Assembly: GCA_026874595.1 (NCBI GenBank)
Contig: CM049306.1
Span: 44,766,019 to 44,830,018, forward strand
Source of the DNA: Sipunculus nudus
Taxonomy: Eukaryota > Annelida > Sipuncula > Golfingiida > Sipunculidae
Direction of reading: 5' to 3'
Length of the DNA: 64,000 nucleotides
Positions 1 through 38,620 of the stretch are shown here, one piece after another (within the stretch, counting starts at the first letter, position 1; the number at the start of each line of letters is the position of its first letter). The notes beneath the pieces were generated by a model, which worked only from the letters and a program-made list of their open reading frames with translations, was not told the DNA's origin and searched no databases. Made by a program: the position numbers and the translations under genes.

Positions 1-3000
1 GCACACTTTGTCGAGTCTCTGTCACTGTCCTCGCCTTTGCTGTTGGTAGAGTTAGTCGTCGACTGAGCGATCAGCAGCGCTAGTCCAGCTGAAACAAATA
101 ACCAAACAAAGTTGGTTTCCTATAAACTCTAAATAAAATATTTACATATAATAAATATAATTCATTACATTTTGATTAGTGATTCGACGAAGTGAATAAA
201 GATTATTGTTTATTTTACTACTGGAAAGATGTTTATTCGTAAACTTATAATGAAACTTGAAAAAAAATGATTCAATTGTTTTCGAGCAAACGTAAAAATG
301 GATTGCGTGGAAGGAAACTTGTTAAAAACTCATTTACTCTATGTCAATATTTATTGCGTTAATATCTAAGTCTCGCATTGATATTTATGTGTTTCTTCAA
401 AATACCTTCTTCAACAAAATATTTATTATTTTCCCCCAATTAACCTTGCTGTAGTGCCGAAAGCAGGTGCCAAACTTATTGTGTAAAGCAAAGTTGCATA
501 AACGCAAATAAAGATGAAGAAATAATACAACATGCGAAAGGCAGGGACATTCTATATACAGAGAGGCAAAACATAAATTTACAGCTGATTAAATTAAGGT
601 CTAAAACTGTACCAGCAGTGTGTGGAAAATAGTTTAAGATAATCGTTGTTCTCGGATAATCTGAATTTTGCATATTTTGAAAGTTGAAAATCATCTCTTA
701 TATATACATGCAAACTTTGAGGTTTTAGATTGACAAGGTTATATTTTAAATTCAAATCGATATTTCTCAGCCATTAAATGGTCAAAATCATCCATTTTGT
801 TAGATATAGAGTTGTAAACATGTGTTCTTAAATGCGTTTTTATAATTTCGTCTATCTTTGAGAGGTGTCTGTTTCTTTAAAAAAATATATATTTCGAGTT
901 CTCAGTATACCTACTAATATTTGACATGATGGTGTATCTTAAACGAGAAGACTGGATGATTTTATACTGAAATACAGGAAATACTTAATGAACTCTAACG
1001 AAGAGCATATTCTAAGCTGTCAGAAAATGTAAATATCATGGAGTCGCTGACACGGTATTTAGGTTATATTCAAAATAGGGGAAAACTGAAGCAATGCTTT
1101 CAAAATCTTCAGTTATGATACCTTAAATTGGTAGTTGGTGACGTCTTAACATCATGGAACATGCAATGTTCTCTTAAATACACGAGCAATAGTGGAATAC
1201 AAATAGAAATAAACACAACTATAATCATAAGGTGTACTGTACAATACTATGAGACCCTTCTGTGCATATAATTTTAATGAAATATCCCGTATCCTGTGAA
1301 AAATTATTGTATTTAGCAAGGAAACAATAATTTATTTATTACTTAATATCGTTGATTTGTAAACGGAAAAAGTTTGACATCATGGTATTCTGACATGCAT
1401 CCATGTCATACCCTCGTGGTGTTTTGCAGTCTTCGTACGTGCATCCAATGCGGGTGGAATTTGCTTAACCATTTTTGTTTTTCAGATACCTCGCCGAAGT
1501 TCATGATGATATATTAGTAAGTGCATAAGCACAGGGGATATATGGTGGCAAGATAAAGGTGTGCAGTGGTTCATCTATTCGATGTTAGCATCACAGGTCA
1601 GCTGTGCTGCAAGAAGAAAGGCGGGCCTTCGTATCAGTGAAGGATTCTCCAATCTGGGATAATTAAATGACCTATTTAGAGAATCCTTGGACAGACAGAG
1701 GCTGTATCCAAAATATAATCCTCTTTAGGTGCCACCTTAAGCCCCCCCCCTCCCCATCTTTCATTTGATGAAAAATGTTCAAAATTGCATGAGTAAATTG
1801 CTTAAAGATAAACCAGCCAACAAGGAGGAAACCATAGTACCTCTATGCGACGTTATAAGTATGTAAAAAAGCCGCCTACCATTCACAGGTAATACTCATT
1901 AATACCAGAATCATTGGCTCTTCCGCTGGTGAAAATTAATGTGTGATATTACATAAATGAGCGTACTCGTATTTCCACAGTAACATTCGCTGACATTCTG
2001 TGATGCGTGATGCAGAGCTTAAGTGGTTGGAAATCTTTTAGAAAATGAAAGCACTTAACACTTATTAAAAAAAGCCCTCAATTTCAATTAGATGGTTCTC
2101 AGCTAACTATGATAAGCACATGAAAATATAAATTTCGTAACTGAATATTTCTTCTCAGTTTCACACGCTGAGACACAAATATTCATAAGGTCAATATGTT
2201 GCATAATTATAATCTTTGAAAATGCCTTTTTATTCTTAATGAAATAGAAATAAAAAACTCGAGAATGATGTGCTATACAATGTATTACGATCATAATGTT
2301 TTGCATTTATATATGAATGGTGATTATTTATCAGCAGCGGATCACTATGGTGCCTAGTAGGTCCAACCCCTCCCCTCAATTTTCCGGGCCCAAACTTTTT
2401 AAGGTTTTCTTCACCTTTCCAAATCATGGAACCAGCCTTAATTACAGCCTAAAGGGTAAATATAAAAGGCGGTCTCTCGATCAAAGAACGTGTTATCAGT
2501 AGACATGATCTCTCCGGTAAGATTCGAACTAGAATCTTTGACCGGTCTCTGACAGTAAACCTTTTATAGCTACGTTCTAGGCAGGTAGCCCAGTCAGCTG
2601 ACATCAAACCGGGGGTAAAATACTGAAATACGTTGTTACCGCGAGACAAACTATTTAACAACATTTAGCTTAATTTATGTGAATGTGTAAGAATTTACTT
2701 TGTCTAAAGTAAATGCGTGTTTCATGCATGGGTATGGGAGACATGTACTATGGGTGGAGAGACCAGGAAGGAGAGATCTTAACAACAGACGTTCTGGTCC
2801 TTTGTGATATGGATTAGTTACAGCACAGCTTTTTAAATATTGGCATACACGCTTCTTCAAGGGATGGGACAAAACAGGAACATTAAGAACATTAGGTTCC
2901 GAAACACCATATTGTTATTGGTCTCTCGGAATCAGAAGAACTCTGCAAAATCAATTCTCATTGTTCCGGTAGCTGGCTGATCACTTTGATCAGCGCTTGG

Positions 3001-3989
3001 GTAGCCAGCATAATAACAATGAATGAATGGACGTCTCCCTGTCCTGAATATCATATACAATTCTTGAAGTTCAAACACAATCCCACGGTTTTTACGAGTT
3101 TCTTTATCCTTTTCGATTAAAGCAAGTGGATTCTGTGGTAGTCTCCTCACGTACTACAAGGATTGGTCTGAGAAGCGTCCGTTTGTAGGACCAGTTTATA
3201 AATACAAAAGCTACTCACGTAACTTGCGTCATTTTTCCACAGGGATTAAAAGTGATGGTATGAGTTTTGATCTCATAGTCCGTCTACTGGTACAGTTGTA
3301 ATCAAGGCAACAGGAAAGATAAAACAACATAGCACTACTATCAAAGCTAAAAGAAAAAATGCACTCTTGTCCTATAGCACTACGCCAACGCAAGATTCTG
3401 TTCATTTTATGATACAACATTTGGGGGGGTGGATAAATTTCCCGAAATAAAGTGTTTAATTTCACTGCCTTTATACCCCATGGAAGGTCTAATTTTCACC
3501 ATGTATTCTTGAGGGAAGGAGTCCTTTCATATAGCCCCACCCCCTTTTGTCTACCTAAAAACTCGGGAATGCAGAACAATAATTAATACCGAAAACACAT
3601 CGCCGAAACTATCCAAAACCGTACCATTTTACCCTAAATTTTCAAAAAGTTCCTCTGTCATGGGAGAAAGATTCCCTTTCGTATATACCTCCGTGCTGAG
3701 CTCCGTTTATATTAACATCCTCTGGCCGTTTGTGTTGGAATATTATAGTTCCTGGCAATTGTACTATATGCTTTTCTGGAAAATGTGTAAACGCAGTTAC
3801 TTTACTGAAGAGAAGAATTCGTTTTAGGGGGTTAACGAAAGTATTCATGTATTTGAGCTCGATAGACTTGTAAGCAGAATGCCCCAACCCGGGACCTAAT
3901 TACTGTCGTGACCTTAGTACTTCTGTCCAGGGTAAGCTATGTCTCGTTTTTTTAAGATGAATAAATACACAAACAGATAATCATGCGCT
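1..3989. other. Noncoding region downstream of the receptor
   Basis: AT-rich sequence with no ORF resembling a known protein on either strand. The open frames at 476-694, 2103-2306, 2932-3150, 3229-3465 and 3642-3887 are short and of low complexity or unlike any family I recognise. A tRNA-like SINE remnant is noted separately. Short C-runs occur near 1741 and 3535. Confidence 0.5.
2512..2617 (-). repeat. tRNA-derived SINE head or tRNA pseudogene remnant
   Basis: Read on the minus strand, 2617-2583 contains CAGCTGACTGGGCTACC and CTGCCTAGAACGTAGC, like a tRNA D arm (A box) and anticodon stem. Then 2536-2521 gives GATTCTAGTTCGAATC, which fits a TpsiC arm (B box). The spacing is longer than in a real tRNA and no clean cloverleaf or acceptor stem can be drawn, so a SINE head is more likely than a functional tRNA. 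Confidence 0.4.
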
Positions 3990-4909
3990 CGTATTTCATT
4001 TTTAAATTTATTCAACTCGTCGCCTCAAGGCCAAACTCTCAACAGAAAAACAGAAACAACCTAACGGAAGGACATACACACATAAATATAACACATACTT
4101 CTGTCCAAATTTACCGGCCAAAGCACTCAGACAAAGCTGAACAGAAAGCAATATTGCTCACCTCCGCCAAGTAGGTTACTAATATGTTTTCACCTGTATT
4201 TTTTATTGCCTCCGCCAGAATGGTCCCGTGTGTTTGTCTGTTTCTGCACAATATACCTCACGAAATCATTTACAATATCACTTGGAATTTTCCGGGCATT
4301 TCGGAAACGGACCAACCAAGAATTCATTAGATTTTGGTGTGGATTCGGCACATCATCCGGATCCAGGAACATCATCAAGGAATATTCACAAATGTACAGT
4401 CACTTATGCACAAACAGACCCGGAAGTGTGGCCTGAATATGTGAATGGCGGAGGCTTGCATTCAACTATTTCAACTGAACTTTGTGGAGCGGTGTATGGC
4501 AGGAAAATGAAGAACCTATACATTTTGGTGTGGATGGCGATAACCTATAACTGGCGATTGTGACCTTATTGAGGTGTTAACATGCATTATTGAGTGTTTC
4601 TAGTTACACAAGAGTAAAGCATGGCCAAGAACCTTACCTGGAGCAAAGTATAATAGGATTTGACGGGCTGCATTTCAAACAAAATAAACAAGAGAAAAAA
4701 CGCGGGTTTCATGCGAGTTCAAATACACAAGCATGCATATATGAATTACAAAGCATATTAAAAAAATATTGATCACCAAAACCAAGAAACAAAGCCAGGC
4801 AGATAGTGTTATCGTGTTCATAAAAACACGATGGTATAACATAAGCTTCGAAATAGTTCTTTTGTGGTCACAAGACATCTATTTTTACGGTGTCTGCGGC
4901 TTCCTCATG
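3990..4909 (-). other. Possible 3' UTR of the receptor with candidate poly(A) signals
   Basis: No coding signal follows the stop at 4910. On the minus strand AATAAA hexamers occur at 4207-4202 and 4012-4007. The first lies at the border of a MITE, so either the transcript ends there or the hexamer comes with the element. Which signal is used cannot be told from sequence. Confidence 0.25.
4206..4464 (+). mobile_element. MITE family 1, copy 1 (CCTCCGCC termini)
   Basis: About 260 bp bounded by GCCTCCGCCA at the left and TGGCGGAGGC at the right, an inverted pair. Inside are TTTTGGTGTGGATTCG, ATCCGGATCCAGGA and ACAGTCACTTATGCAC, all of which recur in four other copies in the window. The open frames it contains are by-products of the repeat. 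No transposase is present, so it is non-autonomous. Confidence 0.65.
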
Positions 4910-31950
<27,041 letters not shown>

Positions 31951-32085
31951 CTAATATATAGCAGATTATGAGGAGAAATGTTATCGAATTATAATGTAAG
32001 ATTAATATATACCAGCGACAGGTACGTTGTCGAGCACTTTTGTTAACCCACCCTGTCCAGAAAATCAACTTATAACATCTACAGA

Positions 32086-33259
32086 ATGAACAAAGCTAAC
32101 TTCGACTATTCTTTGAAAAACATCCCACTCCCTAGTAATCTGTCCTACACCAAATCCCTGATAAGTAAAGTTGAAAGCCTACTCCGGAGAATGCGATGGA
32201 AGGCATTCCATCACGAAAACCCTGGTCAAACTTCAGCTAAACAAAACTATGGATTCAAACCACATATTCACCCCCTCATAGCGAACACCTCAGGGCATAG
32301 TGATATCTATGAAATGGTCCGGAACATTGAATTCCAGCACTCACACAATGCATTCCAGAGACAAATGGCCAATGACATCTAGACAATCAGACAATCCGAC
32401 AATCTCCTAGTACAGGCAGATAAGACCACCAACCTGTACAGTATGCCGAAAAATACTACAATAAACTTCAACAGAAAACATCACTTAGACAAAATATCTG
32501 TAAAAATATCAATACAGAAGCCAAAGAAATAGCAGCTTCTCTTAGCCTAGCGGACCGCATCGAAGTCATGGCCGAGCGCAATGCTTACATTACTTTGAAA
32601 GACCACAAGGATAATTTTGGACAAAACCCCAAGTGCAGACTGATAAATCCAGCAAAATCTAAAATAGGTATCTCTAGCAAAATGCACTTGGAAAAAATTA
32701 TTAGCCAACTGAGACTGAAAACCAAACTCAACCAGTGGCTAAATACCGCACAGGTAATATCTTGGTTCAAGAAATTGAAGCTGAAACAAAAATCAAAGTT
32801 CATAAAGTTTGATATCGTTGATTTTTACCCCTCGATCACAGAAGATCAACTCATGAGAGCCCTCAAATTTGCCAAAACCATGGTCTCCGTTCCAGATGAT
32901 GTTATCAAAATCATCCTGCACAACAGGAAAGGCTTACTGTTTAGCAACGTTAACATCTGGGTGAAAAAAAGATCATACTAGTTTTGACGTCACCATGGGC
33001 AGTTTTGATGGCGCTGAAGTGTGCAAAATTGTTGGTTTACACATCCTAGATATGTTGAAAAAGGAATTTGGTGAAAATGCTCTAGGCCTGTATCGAGTTG
33101 ACGGTTTAGGTTGTTTCCGCAACATGTCTGGACTCAAAACTGACAGCACCCGTAAGAAAATGATCAAACTCTTTTCCAATGTTGGATTAAAAATAACCAT
33201 TGAAACTAACCTGACCTGCACAGATTTCTTAGACGTAACATTTGATCTCCAAAATGACA
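32086..33259 (+). pseudogene. Penelope-like reverse transcriptase pseudogene, N-terminal part
   Basis: The start reads NFDYSLKNIPLPSNLSY and RRMRWKAFHHE, typical of the family's N-terminal region. A stop at 32380 and a frameshift near 32440 follow. The RT core appears at 32568: AYITLKDHKDNFGQNPKCRL, INPAKSKIG, then FIKFDIVDFYPSI, which holds the first catalytic Asp. A frameshift near 32960 leads to SFDVTMGSFDGAEVCKIVGL and FLDVTFDLQND. The usual YRDD-type box reads YRVDGL here, so one catalytic Asp is replaced by Val. The LINE interrupts the frame at about 33259. Confidence 0.75.
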
Positions 33260-33261
33260 AA

Positions 33262-33478
33262 TAAAATCCAAGGAAAGCAGGTATTCATATCTGACGATAT
33301 TCACCCGGCAACCAGAGAAGAGCACAAGCGATTGTTGTTAAAACAGAAGGAATTCAGAAATAATGGCTGGCTGGCCTATATTTCGTGGACAGTTCCAAGG
33401 GTTCTCAAGTACAAGCAAGGGCCAAAAGGATCAAAGGAACCAGTGAAGATTTTTCGGGTCAGCGATATTGACAGTTAA
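33262..33478 (+). pseudogene. LINE ORF1 C-terminal fragment
   Basis: About 70 residues containing VFISDDIHPATREEHKRLL and NNGWLAYISW. This resembles the C-terminal domain of L1-type ORF1 RNA-binding proteins (a D-x-x-P-x-T-R-x-x-H start and a G-x-x-A strand). The upstream part is missing because of 5' truncation. Confidence 0.5.
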
Positions 33479-33777
33479 AAGACAGTCGAAATAAAAGAAG
33501 TAACGAATGGAAGGATTGTGCGGGACATTTTTATTATTTAAAGACTGTGTGCAGACAGGTGTCGTTTCATGATCAGCCGGGACCAAATGTTTCATATATG
33601 TGACAAGAATATTGTAAGTATCTGTTTTTGTGTCATTGTCGTTAAACTTGCATTTACCAGTCGCCACCAGACAGAATATATTCGAAATACGTTTATTACA
33701 CGTGGTCATAATATTTTTATTATCCTGTACGTTGCATGAATTTGATAATTGCTCAGTAACACAAACAGTAACCATTT

Positions 33778-34545
33778 ATGGATGATGTGAATATATTTTC
33801 CTTAAATGTAAGAGGTTAACAAAGGTACAGAAAACGACGAAAAATATTTAATTGGTTGGTTAAACATGCGGGATATAAAAGTATTGTTTTTATACAGGAA
33901 GTACACTGTACTGATGAGGTTATAAATACTTGGAGGACACAATGGAGAGGCGACTGTTACTTTTCATGCGGTACTAGCCAGAGTAGAGGTGTTACAACAT
34001 TAACTGGAAAGGAATTAGAAATTGATGTCATAGAAACTGTCAAGGGTAGACACGGCAGATATTTAATTATGTTATGTACTGTACAAGGTGAAACTGCATT
34101 GTTTGTCAATACGTATGCCCCAAACACGGAAAAAGAACAATTTATTTTTTTCTGCGTAGTAGAAAATGTTATAAACGAGTATGTTCTGGAAAAAAGTTCT
34201 ATACAAATAATCTGGGGTGGTGATTTTAATGGCCCCTTATCTATAAATGATACTGATAATAATAAATCAAAGCTCAAAGCAAGATCGATAAATAAAATAA
34301 AATTTATTATGGAGAAATTTAATTTACTTGATATATGGAGAGTCAGAAATCCTTATAAACAGCAGTTTACATGGCGAACATTAAATCCATTAATTCAGAG
34401 AAGATTAGATTATTTTCTTATTTCGGAAGAAATACAATTTTCCGTAAGTATTGTTGATATAAAAACAGCAGTGGAAACAGACCATTCGGCAATCGGATTG
34501 AAATTAAATAATCAAAATTGTCCCAGAGTGGGTCCGTCTTATTGA
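33778..34545 (+). pseudogene. LINE ORF2 APE-type endonuclease domain, with in-frame stop
   Basis: It starts MDDVNIFSLNVRG, then a TAA at 33817-33819 breaks the frame, which continues open to 34545. The endonuclease motifs are FIQEVHCTDE, RGVTTLTGK, FVNTYAPN, IIWGGDFNGPL, RRLDYFLIS and ETDHSAIG. The Glu, Asp/Asn and Asp-His catalytic positions are still present. Confidence 0.8.
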
Positions 34546-35089
34546 TAATATAACACGTCATTATTGTATGACGGGGAATATGTAAACAGTATTAAACAGA
34601 TGATGATATAGAAAAATATACCACCTTAAAATATATAAATGCACAAGACAAATGGGAATATATTAAGTTTAAAGTTATGGAAACTTCAATAAAATATTCA
34701 AAAGATAAAGCAAAACGATCCAAAAAAGAATTGAAAGAATTGGAAAATCGTGTAACAGAAATGGAAAACTGTTTAGATAAAAGTAATATGTGTACAGATT
34801 GAAGAATATAGAATTACAAAAAAGAACCTTGAGGAATGTTATAACAAAATTACAGAAGGAATTATAATTAGATCACGGGCACAGTGGTATGAATATGGAG
34901 AGAAATGTAACAAATATTTTTTTTTATTTGGAGAAAAGAAATAAAAGTAAAAACTGTATACGAAATCTTCTTCTCGAGAATGGAGAATAATCCACAGAAC
35001 AAACAAAAATTTTAAAAGAAATAAAAAAATTCTATAAAACAAAATATGAACAAAAAGCTTGGGTATCCGAAAAAGAATGTAACGAATTT
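34546..35089 (+). pseudogene. Decayed linker of LINE ORF2
   Basis: Short frame pieces read like the region between APE and RT, for example SRAQWYEYGEKCNKYF at about 34870. Several stops and frameshifts occur. Confidence 0.5.
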
Positions 35090-36212
35090 TTGCAAAATAT
35101 TACCTTAAATTGCATATCTGAGGATGAGAAAGAGAGATGCAGCGAACCAATATCATTGCAAGATATTAAAAATGCGCTGAAAGTAATGCTAAAAAATAAG
35201 GCTCCCGGCAACGATGGGTTGCCAGCAGAGTTTTATGTAACATTTCTAGATAAAGTGGGGCATCCTTTATTGAACTGTATAAATGACAATTACGTGAAAG
35301 GTCATATGTCATGTTCCCAACGTCAGGCAATAATAACTCTTCTTAAAAAAACTGGGAAAGACCACCGTTTGCTACGATCATGGCGACCAATAAGCCTTAT
35401 TAATACAAATGTAAAATTTATAAGTAAAATTCTAGCAAACAGACTTAAGGATATAATGCCAAATATTATAAGCAAAAATTAGTTTGCATTTGTTAAGGGA
35501 AGGACAATAGAGGAACCAATAAGAATCCTGCTTGATATTTTAGAGTACATGAAACGAGAAAGAAAACAAGGTATTCTCTTTGCAGCGGATTACGAAGCTG
35601 CTTTTGATTCATTAGAATACTGCTTCATGAAATGCATCTTGAAAAGAATAGGATTTCCACAAAATTTTGTAAGATGGAATCATATAATGCAAAACAAACT
35701 AGAAAACTGTGTTCTAAATAATGGGTATTCCACTGTTTTTTTTTCCTGTTTCACGAGGATGCAGACAAGGTGATCCTCTCACTCCTTATATGTTCCTATT
35801 ATCTATGGAAAAGCTAAATCGAATAGTCGCGCAAAACACTAATATTGTAGGAGTAGATATTTGTGGATATCAGATCAAATCTTTGTTATTTGCAGATGAC
35901 TCAACATTTTTATTAAAAAATGAAGAATCATTAAAACACTTGGAAAGAACCCTGCTTACGTTTGAAAGGTATACTTCACTTAAGTTGAATCATCAGAAAT
36001 CTGAAGTTGCAAGGATAGGTGAGAATAGAAATCTACCGGAAATTGAAATAGGTTATAAATGGGTTTACCATGAGGTAGAGAGTATGCAAATACTTGGAGT
36101 AAATATTACCTTAAACAATGAAGTGAGCAATAGAAAGAATTTTGATAAATATATTAGACACTATTCAATTAACATGAAGAACATGCAGGATGCGGTAAAA
36201 CCACCATCCTAA
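35090..36212 (+). pseudogene. LINE ORF2 reverse transcriptase domain, with stop and frameshift
   Basis: The motifs appear in order: KNKAPGNDGLPAEFY, LLRSWRPISLINTNVKFISK, a stop at 35480, AFVKGRTIEEPIRILLDI, FAADYEAAFDSLEYCF, then a frameshift in a T-run near 35740 and GCRQGDPLTPYMFLLSMEKL. The catalytic box is intact as LLFADDSTFLL. The protein breaks off at a stop at 36210. Of known LINE groups the pattern is closest to L1/Tx1. Confidence 0.85.
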
Positions 36213-36275
36213 GATCTCTCATACTATCTAAGGCGATGTACATATGTAACGTGCTTATCCCTCCAAAATACTTCG

Positions 36276-37418
36276 TTGATAAAACCAAGGAAAGTGTTGT
36301 CAATTTTTTTATGGAAAGGGGGAATACCAAAGATAAAATATAGAGCGTTGATTAGGGAGAAACTAGAAGGTGGTTTAGGACTACCGGATTTAGAAAATAT
36401 GATAAAAGCAAGGAGGATACTTTGGATTAAAAAATGTTTTGATAGTGAGGAAAGTTGTGGAAATTGATACCTAAATTCTATCTTAAAAAGACAGGTTTTC
36501 AAGTATTAGGTGTAAACTTAGATAAAACACGCATTAGCAATGTTATACCTGTCTTTTACAGGCATTGTATTAGGGGGTTGATTTGTATAAGGGGGAACCA
36601 AACGATAATATCAGCATACGGGAGCAGCCATTATGGAATAATAAATATATCACTATAAATGCAAATCAACATGTTTTAAGGATTTTTCCGACAAAGGAAT
36701 TAACTATATTCAGGATATAGTAGATACTAAAGGAGGCTTTATAGCATTTAATACTCTCAAAATTCCAAAATCTAAGGTTTTCTTCTGGCTGATGCTAAAA
36801 CATTCAATTCGAAAAGATTGGATGAATATACTTAAAGAAGAGTCGGAGGAGTATACTACTTCAGGCCACCATTACCTACCAATGACAGATGAGATTGTTA
36901 ATATTGAAAACCATACCAGTAAAGGCATATATAATAGATTAATATCTGGTATACAGGAGATTCCTACAGGGAGATATGCTCAAGAGAAAATTACAGGAAA
37001 AAAGGTAGATTGGAAATGTGTGTATAAATCAATGTACTGTTCATGTATAGACACTAGAATGAGAGGCTTTCAGTTTAAGATATTAAATAATATACTTCCT
37101 GTTAATGACCTACTAAAAAGATGGAGATTAGTTGATTCAAACAGATGTAGTTACTGCTTTTTGTTTAGGGAAACATTAGAACATTTATTCTGTGAATGCA
37201 AGGTAACTTTTTCTTTCTATCTACAGTTAAAACATAAATTGGAGAATATTGATGTATCCCTACCGACAGAAATGAAGCCAAATGTACTAACTGGTATACC
37301 ACATACCGGTCCAAGGAGTAGTTTGATCAATCATATATTGTTGTCATATAAATATATAGTATTCTTATGTAGAAATGATGAACCTAGTTGCAACATAACC
37401 ACTTTGCATGCAATTTAA
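36276..37418 (+). pseudogene. LINE ORF2 C-terminal region with zf-RVT motif
   Basis: Broken frames cover the thumb and C-terminal region (RALIREKLEGGLGLPDLEN). The last part is open from 36792 and contains RGFQFKILNNILPVNDLL and CSYCFLFRETLEHLFCEC, the Cys/His zinc-binding motif found at the end of many plant and animal L1-like ORF2 proteins. Confidence 0.7.
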
Positions 37419-37633
37419 ATCAGTATGAACACGTTGAGAGAACAATAGCCATCAAACGTAATAATTATTCATATTATATGAAAAAATGGGAACCGTTACT
37501 GTTGAACTCGCGGGCATGAAATGTGATTCTTTTGTTAGAATTCTCATTATATTTGTATGTTTGCAGTGTCTTTCTTTCATGTTTGTATGTTTGTATCGAT
37601 GTTGTTTACTATAGATATTGTTGGTGAATAAAA

Positions 37634-38445
37634 AAAATGATATTTTCTACCCTTACAGAAAACCGAACAATGACCCGCTCTATATCCACGCACAATCCAA
37701 TAACCCCCCCCCCCCCCCTAGCAAGCGTGTATCAGACACCTCCTGCAATGAAGAGCTATTTATGAAAGCCAAACCCATGTATGACAAAGCTTTAGCGGGT
37801 TCTCAGAAAGCTTAAAATATGTTAAACCCACAGTAAAAAGCAAAAGAAACAAGAAAAGGAATAATATTATATTATAATATGGTTCAATCCCCCCTACAGC
37901 CGTCATGTAAAAACCAACATTGGCAGACAATTCATGAAACTAGTTAAAAAACATTTCCCAAAACATCACAGGTAGTATAAAACAGGTTATTCAATAGGAA
38001 CAATTTGAAAATTAGCTATAGCTGTCTACCCAGCATGTCTAACCTGATCAGTAAACATAATATGAAGGTTCTAAATACTGACAAAGCTGTGAACGTACCC
38101 CATAAACAATGTAACTGCCATAAAGAAGACGAATGTCCTATGAGTGGTCAGTGTCAGCTGAGATGCATTGTCTATAAGGCAACAGTCAGAACAGACAATG
38201 ACGAGAAACACTACATAGGGTGTACTGAAGGTGATTTCAAGACCAGATACAATAACCACAAACAATCCTTTCGTAACAGATCCCACGCTAAAAACACTGA
38301 ACTGTCTAAACACATCTGGTCACTAAAAGACAACAATATCAATTACAAGCTCTCCTGGGAAATCTCTGCCAAGGCAGCACCTTACTTCTGTGGGACTAGA
38401 AATTGTGATCTCTGTTTGTCCAACGCCGAATCGCACAAAGCATAA
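37634..38445 (+). pseudogene. Penelope-like RT end and GIY-YIG endonuclease pseudogene
   Basis: The frame resumes after the LINE with DIFYPYRKPNNDPLYIH, the usual continuation of FDLQND. A decayed stretch follows in which NPPYSRHVKTNIG can be read. From 38005 the endonuclease part is open: CNCHKEDECPMSGQC (Cys-rich knuckle), then IVYKATV and HYIGCTEGDFKTRYNNHKQS, the GIY-YIG-like core, and TELSKHIWSLKDNN. It ends at a stop at 38443-38445. Confidence 0.75.
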
Positions 38446-38555
38446 TCTCGTAAAGTCTCGGCTTTTCAAACCACCCCGTTAGCTTCATTCTAACTACATT
38501 CACCTGATGTTCGGGTCGCATCCCGTGAAACAGACTGTTGTGAATTAACAGTGTT

Positions 38556-38558
<3 letters not shown>

Positions 38559-38616
<58 letters not shown>
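38559..38616. repeat. (TA)n microsatellite
   Basis: A TA run follows the 3' end of the Penelope-like element; a short AG run lies at 38764-38783. Confidence 0.9.

Positions 38617-38620
<4 letters not shown>

Larger units (their letters stand above)
33260..37633 (+). mobile_element. L1/Tx1-like LINE inserted in the Penelope-like element
   Basis: The 4.37-kb insertion is flanked by AAAATGACA (33251-33259) and AAAATGATA (37634-37642), a probable 9-bp target duplication with one change. It is 5'-truncated, beginning inside ORF1, and ends in GAATAAAAAA. The order is ORF1 end, APE endonuclease, RT and zf-RVT, as in L1/Tx1-like LINEs. Stops and frameshifts make it inactive. Confidence 0.8.
32060..38520 (+). 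mobile_element. Penelope-like retroelement copy, decayed and split by a LINE
   Basis: Two parts, 32060-33259 and 37634-38520, form one retroelement with reverse transcriptase followed by a GIY-YIG-type endonuclease, the Penelope-like order. It lies on the plus strand, antisense to the receptor, ending about 140 bp from the exon A acceptor. It carries several stops and frameshifts and has lost a catalytic Asp, so it is inactive. The exact clade is not certain. Confidence 0.75.
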
